DNA from: Thermohalobacter berrensis
GTDB lineage: Bacteria; Bacillota; Clostridia; Tissierellales; Thermohalobacteraceae
Length of the DNA: 64,000 nucleotides
Assembly (NCBI RefSeq): GCF_003609645.1
Contig: NZ_MCIB01000009.1
Span: 1 to 64,000 of the forward strand
Direction of reading: 5' to 3'
Position 1 is the stretch's first letter, and every line of letters begins with the position of its first letter. The position numbers and the translations under genes were made by a program. The notes under the pieces are model-generated. The model was not told the origin of the DNA, searched no databases, and saw only the letters and a program-made list of their open reading frames with translations. Shown here one piece after another: positions 25,531 through 34,813 of the stretch.

Positions 25531-25549
25531 ACAAAGTGTCTACTCTTTT
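25521..25549. terminator. bidirectional terminator between convergent genes
   Basis: AAAAGGGTAGACA-AAG-TGTCTACTCTTTT, one G-T pair. The plus-strand stop at 25530 and the minus-strand stop at 25540 both lie inside it. Confidence 0.8.
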
Positions 25550-26361
25550 GTCAATTCTATTTCTGACCTTAACATATCTCTTCTATCATCATAAATTACA
25601 AAGGCAAGAGTAAGGAAAAATAAATCTAAAACTATTGATATAAGTGATAGTAATACTATTAAAGTAATAGATAAAGGTTTTATTAAATCTATAAAAAAGG
25701 GAGTTGGAAGGTCAATGTTAATTGGTTTACGCTGCTGATTACTATTTAATTTTGATTTATTATCCCCAGTTAAAATAGCATCTAGTAGGTTTACAAGAAA
25801 AAGTAGACCAAAATTCATCTTTGCAAACCTAAAACTTAAGTCAATAGACTTAAATACGCCACAATCCTCATAAACTAAAATAGTTTCCCACATATAAATA
25901 AATGTGGATAAAGCTAAAATAAATATAAAAATTACAATAAAAGAAAGAATCCTTAAATTTGTTAAAATAAATAATGGTACTGCAATAATAGCGCTTAAAA
26001 TTCCAAAAACCACAGCTATTATTATACTTCCAAAGAAAATTCTTACAAAATATTTCTTTATCCCTTTAAATAAACTTCTTATACTAGTTTCATTATATAA
26101 AACAACCTCTTTAATCATAAATAATACTCCTATTTCAATTAATAGATTTATAATTACTAAAAAGAAAATTAAAATTAATAGGGCAGGAAAATAAGCAGGT
26201 GTAAATGTATTAAAAGAGTTATTATCTCCAATATAGTTTATTAAGGGTAAAATTGTTATCAATAACGAAAAAATCTGAATTAAAGCAGGTACAAATAAAA
26301 TAGGATTATCAAAGATTAGTCTAAAACTCTTTTTAGAGTAGTCAATAAAGCTATTTTTCAT
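25540..26361 (-). CDS. six-helix membrane protein, GPDPase_memb-like
   Basis: About 273 residues with six transmembrane segments, such as LFVPALIQIFSLLITILPLI and SFIVIFIFILALSTFIYMW. The fold resembles the membrane domain of glycerophosphodiester phosphodiesterases without an enzyme domain. The ATG at 26361 has AGGGGAT before it. A longer frame to 26487 runs through the end of the TPM gene and is unlikely. It is the last gene of the LemA-TPM operon. Confidence 0.68.
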   Translation of the reverse strand: MKNSFIDYSKKSFRLIFDNPILFVPALIQIFSLLITILPLINYIGDNNSFNTFTPAYFPALLILIFFLVIINLLIEIGVLFMIKEVVLYNETSIRSLFKGIKKYFVRIFFGSIIIAVVFGILSAIIAVPLFILTNLRILSFIVIFIFILALSTFIYMWETILVYEDCGVFKSIDLSFRFAKMNFGLLFLVNLLDAILTGDNKSKLNSNQQRKPINIDLPTPFFIDLIKPLSITLIVLLSLISIVLDLFFLTLAFVIYDDRRDMLRSEIELTKE

Positions 26362-26389
26362 TTTTATCCCCTTAAAACTAAAGAAAATA

Positions 26390-27190
26390 TTACCAGCCTC
26401 CACTGGCTCCACCACCACCGGAGGAACCTCCCCCACCATGGTTATCATTTCCACCTCCATTAAAGTTAAAGCCTCCCCTTGAGGCAATCCTTATAAAGGT
26501 GAAGGTTAAGAATCCATCAAAGAAAGTAAAGTCAATTATCAAGAAAATAATTATTCCAATTATAATAATAATCTTTTTTACTGAATCAAATAGATTAGCT
26601 ATACCCTCTTTAGATTTTTGTGGAGAATGTTCATTGTTTGGTTCAAAAATAAACCTTTTATGCTCATTTGAATTTGAGTCTATATTATATTCTATTTTAA
26701 CCTCTTTAACTAATGCTTTAAAACCTTCTAAGGTACCTTTATTATAATTCCCCTTTTTAAAATAAGGGATTATCATCTTGTCTCTAATTTCTCCAGCTTT
26801 TCCATCAGGAATTGCCCCTTCTAGTCCATACCCTATCTCAATTCTCATCTTATTTTCAGTTGGTGCAATTAAAAAGAGAATGCCGTTGTTTTTTTCCTTA
26901 CTTCCTATTTCCCAATATCTGAAAAGTCTATTGGCATACTCTTCAATACTTCTATTCTGTAGTGAATTAACAGTAGCAACTACTATCTGAGCTCCAGTTT
27001 TACTATGTAAACTTTCATTAGTTTCCACTATATAATTTTCTACTGTTTCATCTAAGATATTTGCTTCATCATATACATAAAATTCTCTACTTGGCTGTGG
27101 AAGGTTTAAGTCATCGGCAATCACATAGGAATTTGTAATACAAATTAAAACTATTATCCAAATTAGAGAAAACTTTATTTTATTTTTCAT
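26390..27190 (-). CDS. TPM-domain (YgcG-like) membrane protein
   Basis: 266 residues. A signal peptide (IKFSLIWIIVLICITNSYVIA) is followed by the TPM domain: YVYDEANILDETVENYI, then GAQIVVATVNSL, NNGILFLIAPTENKMRIEIGYGLEGAIPD. One transmembrane helix (about 205-225) precedes a Gly/Asn-rich tail ending GGGASGGW, typical of YgcG proteins. The family is often encoded next to LemA, as here (ten-base gap). Function is unresolved; membrane repair or protease-associated roles are proposed for relatives. Confidence 0.86.
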   Translation of the reverse strand: MKNKIKFSLIWIIVLICITNSYVIADDLNLPQPSREFYVYDEANILDETVENYIVETNESLHSKTGAQIVVATVNSLQNRSIEEYANRLFRYWEIGSKEKNNGILFLIAPTENKMRIEIGYGLEGAIPDGKAGEIRDKMIIPYFKKGNYNKGTLEGFKALVKEVKIEYNIDSNSNEHKRFIFEPNNEHSPQKSKEGIANLFDSVKKIIIIIGIIIFLIIDFTFFDGFLTFTFIRIASRGGFNFNGGGNDNHGGGGSSGGGGASGGW

Positions 27191-27200
27191 TTAAAACACC

Positions 27201-27770
27201 CTATTCAAAGTTTACTTCTGGAACTTCTTTGTCTTTTTGGTCTACTTCAAAATATTCTTTATTTTCAAATCCGAACATATTAGCAATTATGTTAGTAGGG
27301 AACTTCCTGATTTTACTGTTAAACCCTTTTACAGCTTCATTATAATCTCTCCTTGCCACTGCTATTCTATTTTCAGTTCCTGCTAGTTCATCTTGTAGTC
27401 TAATAAAGTTTTCATTAGACTTTAGTTCTGGATATCTTTCAACTACAAAATTTAATCTCTCTAAAGCTGTTGTTACTTGTGCATTAGCTTCAGCATATTC
27501 CTTTGGAGTGGTTGCCTTTTGCAATTTGCTTCGAGCCTCAGTAACACCTATTAAAACTTCCTTTTCTTGATTTGCAAATCCCTTTACAGTGTTTACTAAA
27601 TTAGGGATTAAGTCAGCCCTTCTTTTTAATTGATTTTCTACTTGAGCCCATTTTGAATTAACATTCTCTTCTAACTGAACTAAATTATTATATGTTCCTA
27701 TTAGGGTAACGGATGGTATAACAATTAAAAGTAACAGTACTACAGCAATTGCTATTAAAGATTTTTTCAA
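27201..27770 (-). CDS. LemA-family protein
   Basis: 189 residues. One N-terminal transmembrane helix (LIAIAVVLLLLIVIPSVTL) is followed by the LemA signature: NNLVQLEENVNSKWAQVENQLKRRADLIPNLVNTVKGFA and the C-terminal RRDYNEAVKGFNSKIRKFPTNIIA. The body is a helical coiled bundle exposed outside the membrane. The start is TTG at 27770, with AAGGAGATG ten bases upstream. It is the first gene of a three-gene unit with the TPM and six-helix proteins. Confidence 0.9.
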   Translation of the reverse strand: MKKSLIAIAVVLLLLIVIPSVTLIGTYNNLVQLEENVNSKWAQVENQLKRRADLIPNLVNTVKGFANQEKEVLIGVTEARSKLQKATTPKEYAEANAQVTTALERLNFVVERYPELKSNENFIRLQDELAGTENRIAVARRDYNEAVKGFNSKIRKFPTNIIANMFGFENKEYFEVDQKDKEVPEVNFE

Positions 27771-27918
27771 TTAAATCATCTCCTTTCTTTTATATATATT
27801 AACATGATACAACGTATTTTCATATTTTACCATAAGAATTTTATTTCTTAAAGGACTTTATTATAATTTTATTTTAATGTAAACTAAATGTGTATGTCAA
27901 AATGAGGAGGTACAAAAT

Positions 27919-28779
27919 ATGGAAAATAGGAAAAAAGGTATTATACTAATATTACTTTCAGCACTATTTTTTGCCCTTATGGCAGCAACTGTTAAGTCAT
28001 TAGGAAATATTCCAGTTTATGAGAAGATATTTTTTAGAAATTTAATTGGATTTATTGTTGCTACTTATATAATTATAAAAAATAAAAAGCCTATTTTAGG
28101 AAATAATCGTAAATTTCTCTTTTTAAGAAGCTTTTTTGGTTTAATGGGGGTTGCAGCTTACTTTTATGCATTATCAAATATAGCTTTATCAGATGCAGTT
28201 ATACTAAACAAGATGTCTCCATTTTTCGTTATGGTTTTATCTGCAATCTTTTTAGGGGAAAGAATAAAAAAACTTCAGTTTGTATCTTTAATATTAGCCC
28301 TTTTAGGTGCAGGGTTTGTAATCAGACCTGAATTTAATTATACAGTAATCCCAGCTTTAGTAGCACTTTTATCAGCTTTTTTTGCAGGTTCAGCATATAC
28401 AACCATAAGATATTTACGACACACAGATAGCCCGGAAACTATAGTGTTTTACTTTACTGTAATATCTACTATTACAATGATACCTTTTATGATATTTGGA
28501 GGGTTTGCTATACCTAGCCCTGTAGAACTACTAAAACTTATTAGTCTTGGAGTTTTTGCTACAACTGCCCAATTTTTAATGACCCATGCTTATAGATATG
28601 CACCTGCTGGTGAATTGGCAATTTATACGTATATGAACATAATCTTTTCAACAATATTAGGTTTAATAATTTGGGCGGAAATTCCTGATTTTTTAAGCAT
28701 ATTGGGAGGAACCCTAATTATAATGGCTGGCTATTTAAATTATAGGGCTAATAAAACAAAAAGTAGGTTGTCAAAATAA
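27919..28779 (+). CDS. EamA/DMT-family transporter
   Basis: 286 residues with about ten transmembrane helices in two EamA repeats; the first begins ILILLSALFFALMAATVKSL, the second at VIPALVALLSAFFAGSAYTT. DMT proteins move small metabolites or amines across the membrane, but specificity cannot be read from sequence. AGGAGGT precedes the ATG. It stands alone, followed by a terminator. Confidence 0.88.
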   Translation: MENRKKGIILILLSALFFALMAATVKSLGNIPVYEKIFFRNLIGFIVATYIIIKNKKPILGNNRKFLFLRSFFGLMGVAAYFYALSNIALSDAVILNKMSPFFVMVLSAIFLGERIKKLQFVSLILALLGAGFVIRPEFNYTVIPALVALLSAFFAGSAYTTIRYLRHTDSPETIVFYFTVISTITMIPFMIFGGFAIPSPVELLKLISLGVFATTAQFLMTHAYRYAPAGELAIYTYMNIIFSTILGLIIWAEIPDFLSILGGTLIIMAGYLNYRANKTKSRLSK

Positions 28780-28805
28780 ATATTATATGATAATCATTAA
28801 GCTTA

Positions 28806-28842
28806 AAAATGAAACGGGACCCTAGTTCTCGTTTCATTTTTT
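28806..28842 (+). terminator. Rho-independent terminator
   Basis: AAAATGAAACGGGA pairs with TCTCGTTTCATTTT around CCCTAGT, with a T-run. Confidence 0.8.
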
Positions 28843-28862
28843 ATATATTTATGCAAAACAAC

Positions 28863-28876
28863 TAAAAACGTTTTCA
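28863..28876. promoter_or_regulatory. LacI/cre-type operator upstream of msmK-like gene
   Basis: TAAAAACGTTTTCA matches the catabolite-response/LacI-type consensus TGNAANCGNTNNCA at all but the second position. Three related sites lie at 34707, 36022 and 42207 upstream of other sugar genes. Confidence 0.6.
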
Positions 28877-28978
28877 GAATTTTGGACATAATGCTAATAG
28901 AAAATAATGGATTAATATAGTAGACTTATATATAGGAAAAGATTATACCATAAATTAACTATAAAGGGGGAAAATTTA

Positions 28979-30094
28979 ATGGCAGGTTTAACTTTTAAAA
29001 ATATATGGAAGATTTACCCAGGTGATGTTACTGCTGTTGAAGATTTTAATCTAGAAATTGAAGATAAAGAGTTTATAGTATTAGTAGGACCTTCAGGTTG
29101 TGGAAAGTCTACAACTTTAAGGATGGTGGCAGGCTTAGAGGAGATATCAAAGGGTGAATTATATATTGGAGATAAATTAGTTAATGATGTAGCTCCAAAG
29201 GATAGGGATATAGCAATGGTTTTCCAAAATTATGCATTATATCCTCACATGTCTGTTTATGATAATATGGCCTTTGGATTAAAGCTTAGAAAAGTTCCAA
29301 AGGACGAAATAGATAGAAAAGTAAAGGAAGCAGCTAAAATACTTGGTATTGAGCAATTACTAGATAGAAAACCAAAGGCTTTATCAGGGGGACAAAGACA
29401 AAGGGTTGCATTAGGTAGAGCAATAGTAAGGGAACCTAAGGTTTTCTTAATGGATGAGCCTTTATCAAATTTAGATGCTAAATTAAGGGTACAAACAAGA
29501 ACTGAAATTATAAAATTACATAAAAAGTTACAAACAACTTTCATATATGTAACACACGACCAAACAGAAGCTATGACTATGGGAGATAGGATTGTAGTAA
29601 TGAAAGATGGACGTATACAACAGGCAGCTACACCTCAAGAAGTTTATGAAAAACCGGCTAATGTATTTGTTGGTGGCTTTATAGGAAGTCCTCAAATGAA
29701 CTTTATTAATGTGAAAGTTGTAGGAGAAAGTATAGAAGATTGCCACTTAAAATTTGGAGATACTAAGGTTAAGTTGCCAGAGGGTAAAGCTAAAATAGTT
29801 AAAGAAAAAGGCTATTTTGGAAAAGAAGTTATTTTAGGAATAAGACCAGAGGATATTCATAGTGAAAAAGTATTTATTGAATCATCTAAAGACAGTGTTG
29901 TTAATGCATATGTTGATGTTACAGAAATGATGGGTTCAGAAACGTACTTATATCTTGATATTGAAGGTAACAATGTAATAGCAAGGGTAGATGCTAGAAC
30001 TAAAGTAAATCCAGGAGATAAAATTGAATTAGCCTTTGATAAGAACAGAATGCACTTATTTGACAAAGATACTGAGATGGCTATAGTAAACTAA
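28979..30094 (+). CDS. sugar ABC transporter ATP-binding protein, UgpC/MsmK type
   Basis: 371 residues. Walker A is [13 protein letters not shown], the signature is [15 protein letters not shown], Walker B is [14 protein letters not shown], and the H-loop is VTHDQ. A C-terminal TOBE/OB region of about 130 residues marks the MalK/MsmK group that energises sugar importers. No permease gene is next to it. The sugar importer at 38390-41460 lacks its own ATPase, so this protein probably serves it and possibly others. GGGGG precedes the ATG. A LacI-type site lies 100 bases upstream. Confidence 0.93.
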   Translation: MAGLTFKNIWKIYPGDVTAVEDFNLEIEDKEFIVLVGPSGCGKSTTLRMVAGLEEISKGELYIGDKLVNDVAPKDRDIAMVFQNYALYPHMSVYDNMAFGLKLRKVPKDEIDRKVKEAAKILGIEQLLDRKPKALSGGQRQRVALGRAIVREPKVFLMDEPLSNLDAKLRVQTRTEIIKLHKKLQTTFIYVTHDQTEAMTMGDRIVVMKDGRIQQAATPQEVYEKPANVFVGGFIGSPQMNFINVKVVGESIEDCHLKFGDTKVKLPEGKAKIVKEKGYFGKEVILGIRPEDIHSEKVFIESSKDSVVNAYVDVTEMMGSETYLYLDIEGNNVIARVDARTKVNPGDKIELAFDKNRMHLFDKDTEMAIVN

Positions 30095-30099
30095 AACAA

Positions 30100-30137
30100 A
30101 AGCAGAAGAAATACTTCAGTATTTCTTCTGCTTTTTT
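30100..30137 (+). terminator. Rho-independent terminator
   Basis: A 17-bp stem beginning AAAGCAGAAGAAATAC, a three-base loop, and a TTTTTT tail. Confidence 0.9.
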
Positions 30138-30172
30138 CTAGAAATATTTTATAATAATAACTGGGTGATAAT

Positions 30173-31147
30173 ATGAGTAAAAATTATAAATTAGAGGATC
30201 TTTCAGATAGATTAAGCAAGATAATTGGTTTTGACTTAAATATAACTAATGGAACTAATGTAAGTGATAACACTACACATATAAGTATAAATGGTGAAAA
30301 GTATATTATAACTACTGATCCTAGTAATACATTAACAGAAAGGGAAAAAAACATAATAAAATTTTTTATTCAGGAAATAACATCAAAGGAAGACAACTAT
30401 TATTCGGATATTAGTGAGAAAAAAATAAGAAGGTTATTATTTGATGATATTAAGGAAGATAAGATTAAAGAGATATTTGGTAATTTTGGTTTTTTAGAAG
30501 ATAAAGATATTGTAGTAATTCTTTTAAAATCCTATGAAGATAATGATATTAGAGAAATTGACTCTTTAGTAAAAAATATAGACTCCCAAAGGGCTATTAC
30601 AGTAAAAATTGATGAAGATTTAATATGCATAATATACCAAAAAAATGGTGAGGAAACATTAAGTTTTCCCAAGCTTATTGTTGATGCAATTGAAACTGAA
30701 CTACTTAAAAGAATAAAAATAGGTGTAAGTCAACCACATTCAATAGAAAAAATAAAAACGGCATATGAAGAGGGTAAACAAGCTTTAGATATTGGTGTTA
30801 AATTTCAATTACCTGGAAATATGTTTTTTTATGAGGATCTATTTATCTTTAGACTGGTTTTATCTTTATCAGATAATGAGATAAAAAGAATTTATAGACA
30901 AGCAATTGATTTAGGAATTGACAAATTAAGTGGAGAAGAATTGAAAACAGCTAATACCTTTATAGATTGCAATCTTAACATAAGTCAAGCTGCTAGGAAA
31001 TTATATGTCCATAGAAATACTCTTATTTATCGTTTAGATAAGATTAAAAAGGATATTGGATTTGACTTAAGAGTATTTAATGATGTTTTTCAGTTTAAAT
31101 TACTAAGTATAATTTATTTATATATGTCTAATAAATTAGAAAATTAA
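30173..31147 (+). CDS. PucR/CdaR-type sugar-diacid-like transcriptional regulator
   Basis: 324 residues. The C-terminal helix-turn-helix NISQAARKLYVHRNTLIYRLDKIKK (about 270-295) is the PucR/CdaR signature, followed by the usual FQFKLL end. Upstream is a GGDEF-like fold region typical of the CdaR family. There is no N-terminal purine/diacid-binding domain of classical size. Its place between the MsmK ATPase and the kinase / glycosyltransferase operon suggests control of those sugar genes. GGGTG precedes the ATG. Confidence 0.85.
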   Translation: MSKNYKLEDLSDRLSKIIGFDLNITNGTNVSDNTTHISINGEKYIITTDPSNTLTEREKNIIKFFIQEITSKEDNYYSDISEKKIRRLLFDDIKEDKIKEIFGNFGFLEDKDIVVILLKSYEDNDIREIDSLVKNIDSQRAITVKIDEDLICIIYQKNGEETLSFPKLIVDAIETELLKRIKIGVSQPHSIEKIKTAYEEGKQALDIGVKFQLPGNMFFYEDLFIFRLVLSLSDNEIKRIYRQAIDLGIDKLSGEELKTANTFIDCNLNISQAARKLYVHRNTLIYRLDKIKKDIGFDLRVFNDVFQFKLLSIIYLYMSNKLEN

Positions 31148-31202
31148 TTGAATTCAATCAAGTGAATTTTCAAGGTTTTAAGTTCTTAGGGGGAATGGTA
31201 TT

Positions 31203-32162
31203 ATGTTCAGACTAGATAATAATATGAAAATTCCTGAGGGCAATATAGATGTTGTTACAATAGGTGAATTACTAATTGATATGATATCACACGATTATGA
31301 TGATGATTTTAAGTTTAGTTCTTTCCATAAATATTTTGGGGGTTCTCCAGGAAATTTAGCAATTAATCTAAAAAGATTGGGAAGAGAGTCAGCAGTAATA
31401 AGTAACATAGGGAATGATAGTTTTGGAAAGTTTATAATTAATACTCTTAAGGAAAACACAGTAAATGTAGATGGTATAACAATAGATGATGAGCACAATA
31501 CATCTATTGTTGTAGTTTCAAAGAGTAAAAAGAGCCCAAGTTTTATAGCCTATAGAGATGCAGATAAGAACCTTAAACTAAATGATAAATTAATAAGCCT
31601 AATTAAAGATTCAAAAATTGTCCATTTTACTTCATGGCCCATATCATATGAACCAGCAAGAAAGACTACTCTTGAATTAATAAAATATGCTAAAGATAAT
31701 GGGAAAATAATAAGTTTTGATCCCAATTATAGAAAGGTTTTGTGGGAAAAAGGACATAATGGTGTTGATTTTATAAAAGAATTATTAAAGGATGTTGATA
31801 TGGTAAAACCTTCAGAGGATGATGCATTTCATATATTTGGTTCTGATACTCCGGAAGGGTATATAAATAAGTTTCTAGAATTTGGTGTAAAACTTGTTAT
31901 GTTAACACTTGGCGAAGATGGTGTAATAGTCTCTAATGGTGAAGAGACCATAAGAATACCTACACTTGCTACAAAAGTAGTTGATACAACAGGTGCAGGA
32001 GATGCATTTTGGTCAGGGTTTTATGCAGGAATTCTTAAGGGGAAGACAATAAGAAAAGCAGCTTTATTAGGAAGTGCTGTTTCAGCCTGTAAACTAAAAG
32101 AGGTTGGAGCAGTAGTTAAGTTACCTAGAGTTGAAGAAATTGAAAAAAAATATAGAATATAG
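31203..32162 (+). CDS. PfkB-family carbohydrate kinase (fructokinase-like)
   Basis: 319 residues. The N-terminal GELLIDMI and GGSPGNLAINLKRLG, and the C-terminal catalytic DTTGAGDAFWSGFYAGI (Asp as base) mark the ribokinase family; the closest pattern is fructokinase. It would phosphorylate a hexose with ATP. It is the first gene of a compact operon with a sucrose-phosphate-synthase-like glycosyltransferase 12 bases downstream and a GalT-like gene, so fructose is the most sensible substrate. The start has GGGGGAATGG upstream. Confidence 0.85.
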   Translation: MFRLDNNMKIPEGNIDVVTIGELLIDMISHDYDDDFKFSSFHKYFGGSPGNLAINLKRLGRESAVISNIGNDSFGKFIINTLKENTVNVDGITIDDEHNTSIVVVSKSKKSPSFIAYRDADKNLKLNDKLISLIKDSKIVHFTSWPISYEPARKTTLELIKYAKDNGKIISFDPNYRKVLWEKGHNGVDFIKELLKDVDMVKPSEDDAFHIFGSDTPEGYINKFLEFGVKLVMLTLGEDGVIVSNGEETIRIPTLATKVVDTTGAGDAFWSGFYAGILKGKTIRKAALLGSAVSACKLKEVGAVVKLPRVEEIEKKYRI

Positions 32163-32174
32163 GGGGATTAGATT

Positions 32175-33677
32175 ATGAGAATAGCTTTTTTAAATCCACA
32201 GGGAAACTTTGATAAAAATGATTTATACTGGACAGAACATCCCGATTTTGGAGGACAGTTAGTGTATGTAAAGGAAGTTGCTATAGCTATGGCAAAACAG
32301 GGACACAAAGTAGATATTATAACAAGACAGATTATTGATGATGAATGGCCGGGGTTTGAGGAAAAATTTGATGAGTATGAAGGAGTAGATGGAGTACGAA
32401 TAGTAAGATTGCCCTTTGGTGGGGAAAAATTCTTAAATAAAGAAAAATTATGGTCATATATATATAAATATGTAGATGAAATTATAAAATTTTATGAAGA
32501 AGAAAATACTTGGCCAGACTTTTTTACAACCCATTATGGAGATGGTGGAATAGCAGGAGCAATTCTTTATGAAAAAACAGGAATACCTTTTACATTTACT
32601 GGACATTCATTAGGTGCTCAAAAAATGGACAAACTAAATGTATCTACTGAAAATATAGAAAAATTAAATAAAAAGTATAACTTCTCATTAAGATTAATGG
32701 CTGAAAGAATCAGTATGGCTAACTCAGCAGTAAACATAGTTAGTACTAGTCAAGAAAGATATGAACAATATAGTCATAAAGGATATAAGGGAGCAGTAGA
32801 TGTAAATAATGATTCCAAATTTGCTATAATACCTCCAGGAGTTAATACTGAACTATTTAATAAAGAAAAAGAAAATGACCAAGAAGAAGTAGTTAGGGAA
32901 AAAATAAATAAGGTTTTTAAAAGAGATTTAGATGAAAATAGACAAGAGTTACCAGCTATTATTGCTGCAAGTAGATTAGACCCTAAAAAGAATCATATAG
33001 GATTAGTAAAAGCATATGCTAAGTGTAAAGAGCTTCAAAAAAAGTGCAATCTAGTTATAACATTAAGGGGTATAGATAATCCATTTGAGGATTATTCCAT
33101 GGCTAAGAGTGAAGAAAAAACTATACTAGATGAAATAATGGAAATAATTGATGGGTATAATTTAAAAGGTAAAGTAAGTATGTTTAGCTTAAATAGTCAA
33201 AAGCAATTAGCAGCCTGCTATAGGGAATTTGCAAAAAGAAAATCTGTATTTTCATTAACAGCACTTTATGAACCCTTTGGATTAGCTCCAATTGAGGCCA
33301 TGGCATGTGGTTTACCAGCTGTTGTTACTAAAAATGGAGGTCCTTCTGAAGTATTATCTGAAAATGGAGAGGAATTTGGCGTATTAGTTGATCCCAATAA
33401 TCCAAAAGATATAGCTAAGGGACTGCTAAAAGTATTAAAAAATGAACAAACCTATAAAAAATATCAACAAAAAGGATTAGAGAGGGTATTCAGTAAATAT
33501 ACTTGGAATAGTACTGCCAAAGGATATATAGAAGTTATAAAGAGAAAATTAAATGAGATGAAAAAGGGAAAGAAATTTAACAAATTAAAAATACATCCAT
33601 TTTTTAAAGAACCATTAAACAATGAACCAGTGTCTTTAGATTGGTTAAAAGAAACATATTTAGGTGGTGATAGTTGA
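32175..33677 (+). CDS. GT4 glycosyltransferase, sucrose-phosphate synthase-like
   Basis: 500 residues. The N-terminal HPDFGGQLVYVKEVA is the acceptor-side signature of the sucrose-phosphate synthase / sucrose synthase group, followed by FTGHSLGAQK. The C-terminal EPFGLAPIEAMACGLP with GGPSEVL is the nucleotide-sugar EX7E motif. It would join UDP-glucose to fructose 6-phosphate or fructose, or run in reverse as a sucrose synthase. It sits between the PfkB kinase and the GalT-like gene. Mannosylfructose-phosphate synthase is a less likely alternative. No phosphatase gene follows. Confidence 0.82.
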   Translation: MRIAFLNPQGNFDKNDLYWTEHPDFGGQLVYVKEVAIAMAKQGHKVDIITRQIIDDEWPGFEEKFDEYEGVDGVRIVRLPFGGEKFLNKEKLWSYIYKYVDEIIKFYEEENTWPDFFTTHYGDGGIAGAILYEKTGIPFTFTGHSLGAQKMDKLNVSTENIEKLNKKYNFSLRLMAERISMANSAVNIVSTSQERYEQYSHKGYKGAVDVNNDSKFAIIPPGVNTELFNKEKENDQEEVVREKINKVFKRDLDENRQELPAIIAASRLDPKKNHIGLVKAYAKCKELQKKCNLVITLRGIDNPFEDYSMAKSEEKTILDEIMEIIDGYNLKGKVSMFSLNSQKQLAACYREFAKRKSVFSLTALYEPFGLAPIEAMACGLPAVVTKNGGPSEVLSENGEEFGVLVDPNNPKDIAKGLLKVLKNEQTYKKYQQKGLERVFSKYTWNSTAKGYIEVIKRKLNEMKKGKKFNKLKIHPFFKEPLNNEPVSLDWLKETYLGGDS

Positions 33678-34702
33678 TGACTGAAATCAGAACAGATCCT
33701 GTAACTGGTAATCAGGTTATCATAGCAACTGAAAGGGGAAAAAGACCTACAGATTTAAAATCTGTTTTACCAGAAAAAAAAGTAAAAAAGATTGAAGATT
33801 CATGTCCCTTTTGTCCAGGTAATGAAGAAAAAACACCACCTGAGATTTCAAGAATTAACAGAAGAGATAAATGGACTGTAAGGGTAGTACCTAATAAATA
33901 CCCTGCAGTTTCAATGGAAAGTTCTTGTAATATAAACGATTCAATACTATTTAAAAAAGAAAAGGGAAAAGGGAAACATGAAGTAATAATAGAAAGTAGA
34001 GAACATAATAAAAGCTTTTTTTATATGGATATTAAAGAGTTTGAATATATGTTAAAAATGTATAAAAAGAGATATAAAGATTTAATAAATTTAGAGGGAA
34101 TAAAATATGTAAGTATTTTCAAAAACTATAAAAAAGAAGCAGGTGCTTCATTAGAACATCCCCATTCACAGGCGATAGCTTTACCCCTTGTGCCCAAATT
34201 AATTAAAGAAGAGCTACATGGAAGCAAAAACTATTTTGAAAAAGAAGGAAACTGTATTTATTGTGACATAATAAAAGAAGAACTAAATAATAATGAGAGG
34301 ATTATAACTGAAACTAAAAACTTTCTAGTTTTAGCTCCATATGCATCTATTTATAGTTACCATACTCAAATTATACCTAAGGAACATAAATCAAATTTTG
34401 AAACAATTAATAATAAATTAATTGAAGAACTAGCAATTCTACTATTTGATATTTTTAATAGAATGGGTAGATTATTAGGTGATTTTCCTTTTAATATGTA
34501 TTTACATACTCTTCCTAAAGATGAAGAAAACCATAATAAAACTTACCATTGGCATATGGAAATAGCTCCTAGGCTTTCTAATCAGGCTGGATTTGAACTT
34601 GGTTCAGGTATGTATATTAATACAGTAGCACCAGAACAAGCAGCAAAGGTATTAAGAAGTGTACCTACCAATTGTTGCAATAAAAAAGCTTATATAGTAT
34701 AA
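33677..34702 (+). CDS. galactose-1-phosphate uridylyltransferase family (GalT-like)
   Basis: About 341 residues. The active-site HPHSQ (in SLEHPHSQAIALP) carries the nucleophilic His, and a Zn site is suggested by CPFCPGNEEKTPPE and CIYCDI. The C-terminal TYHWHMEIAPR is the second His motif. It exchanges UMP between UDP-glucose and a hexose 1-phosphate. The ATG at 33677 overlaps the glycosyltransferase stop (TGATG). In this operon it could make or consume UDP-glucose for the sucrose-type glycosyltransferase rather than serve galactose breakdown; no galK or galE is nearby. Confidence 0.88.
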   Translation: MTEIRTDPVTGNQVIIATERGKRPTDLKSVLPEKKVKKIEDSCPFCPGNEEKTPPEISRINRRDKWTVRVVPNKYPAVSMESSCNINDSILFKKEKGKGKHEVIIESREHNKSFFYMDIKEFEYMLKMYKKRYKDLINLEGIKYVSIFKNYKKEAGASLEHPHSQAIALPLVPKLIKEELHGSKNYFEKEGNCIYCDIIKEELNNNERIITETKNFLVLAPYASIYSYHTQIIPKEHKSNFETINNKLIEELAILLFDIFNRMGRLLGDFPFNMYLHTLPKDEENHNKTYHWHMEIAPRLSNQAGFELGSGMYINTVAPEQAAKVLRSVPTNCCNKKAYIV

Positions 34703-34706
34703 TTAG

Positions 34707-34722
34707 ACTAAAACGTTTTAGT
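34707..34722. promoter_or_regulatory. palindromic LacI-type operator upstream of lacI-family gene
   Basis: ACTAAAACGTTTTAGT is a perfect 16-bp palindrome with the AAACGTTT core shared by three other sites. It lies upstream of the promoter of the LacI-family gene and just after the GalT-like stop. Confidence 0.7.
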
Positions 34723-34739
34723 GAAACTTTTTTCGAAAT

Positions 34740-34769
34740 TTGACATATATATTTATTTATCTATATAAT
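34740..34769 (+). promoter_or_regulatory. sigma-A promoter of the lacI-family gene
   Basis: TTGACA (34740) and TATAAT (34764) with 18 bases between. A transcript start near 34776 leaves no leader for an ATG at 34778 and supports translation from 34814. Confidence 0.75.
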
Positions 34770-34813
34770 TTAATTGAATGCAAGAATTAAATGTTAAGAA
34801 TGGATGGTTTTCA

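Noticed and set aside
26362-26487. N-terminal extension of the six-helix membrane protein
   Set aside because: It runs through the Gly-rich end of the TPM gene; the ATG at 26361 has its own ribosome binding site and starts a normal N-terminus.
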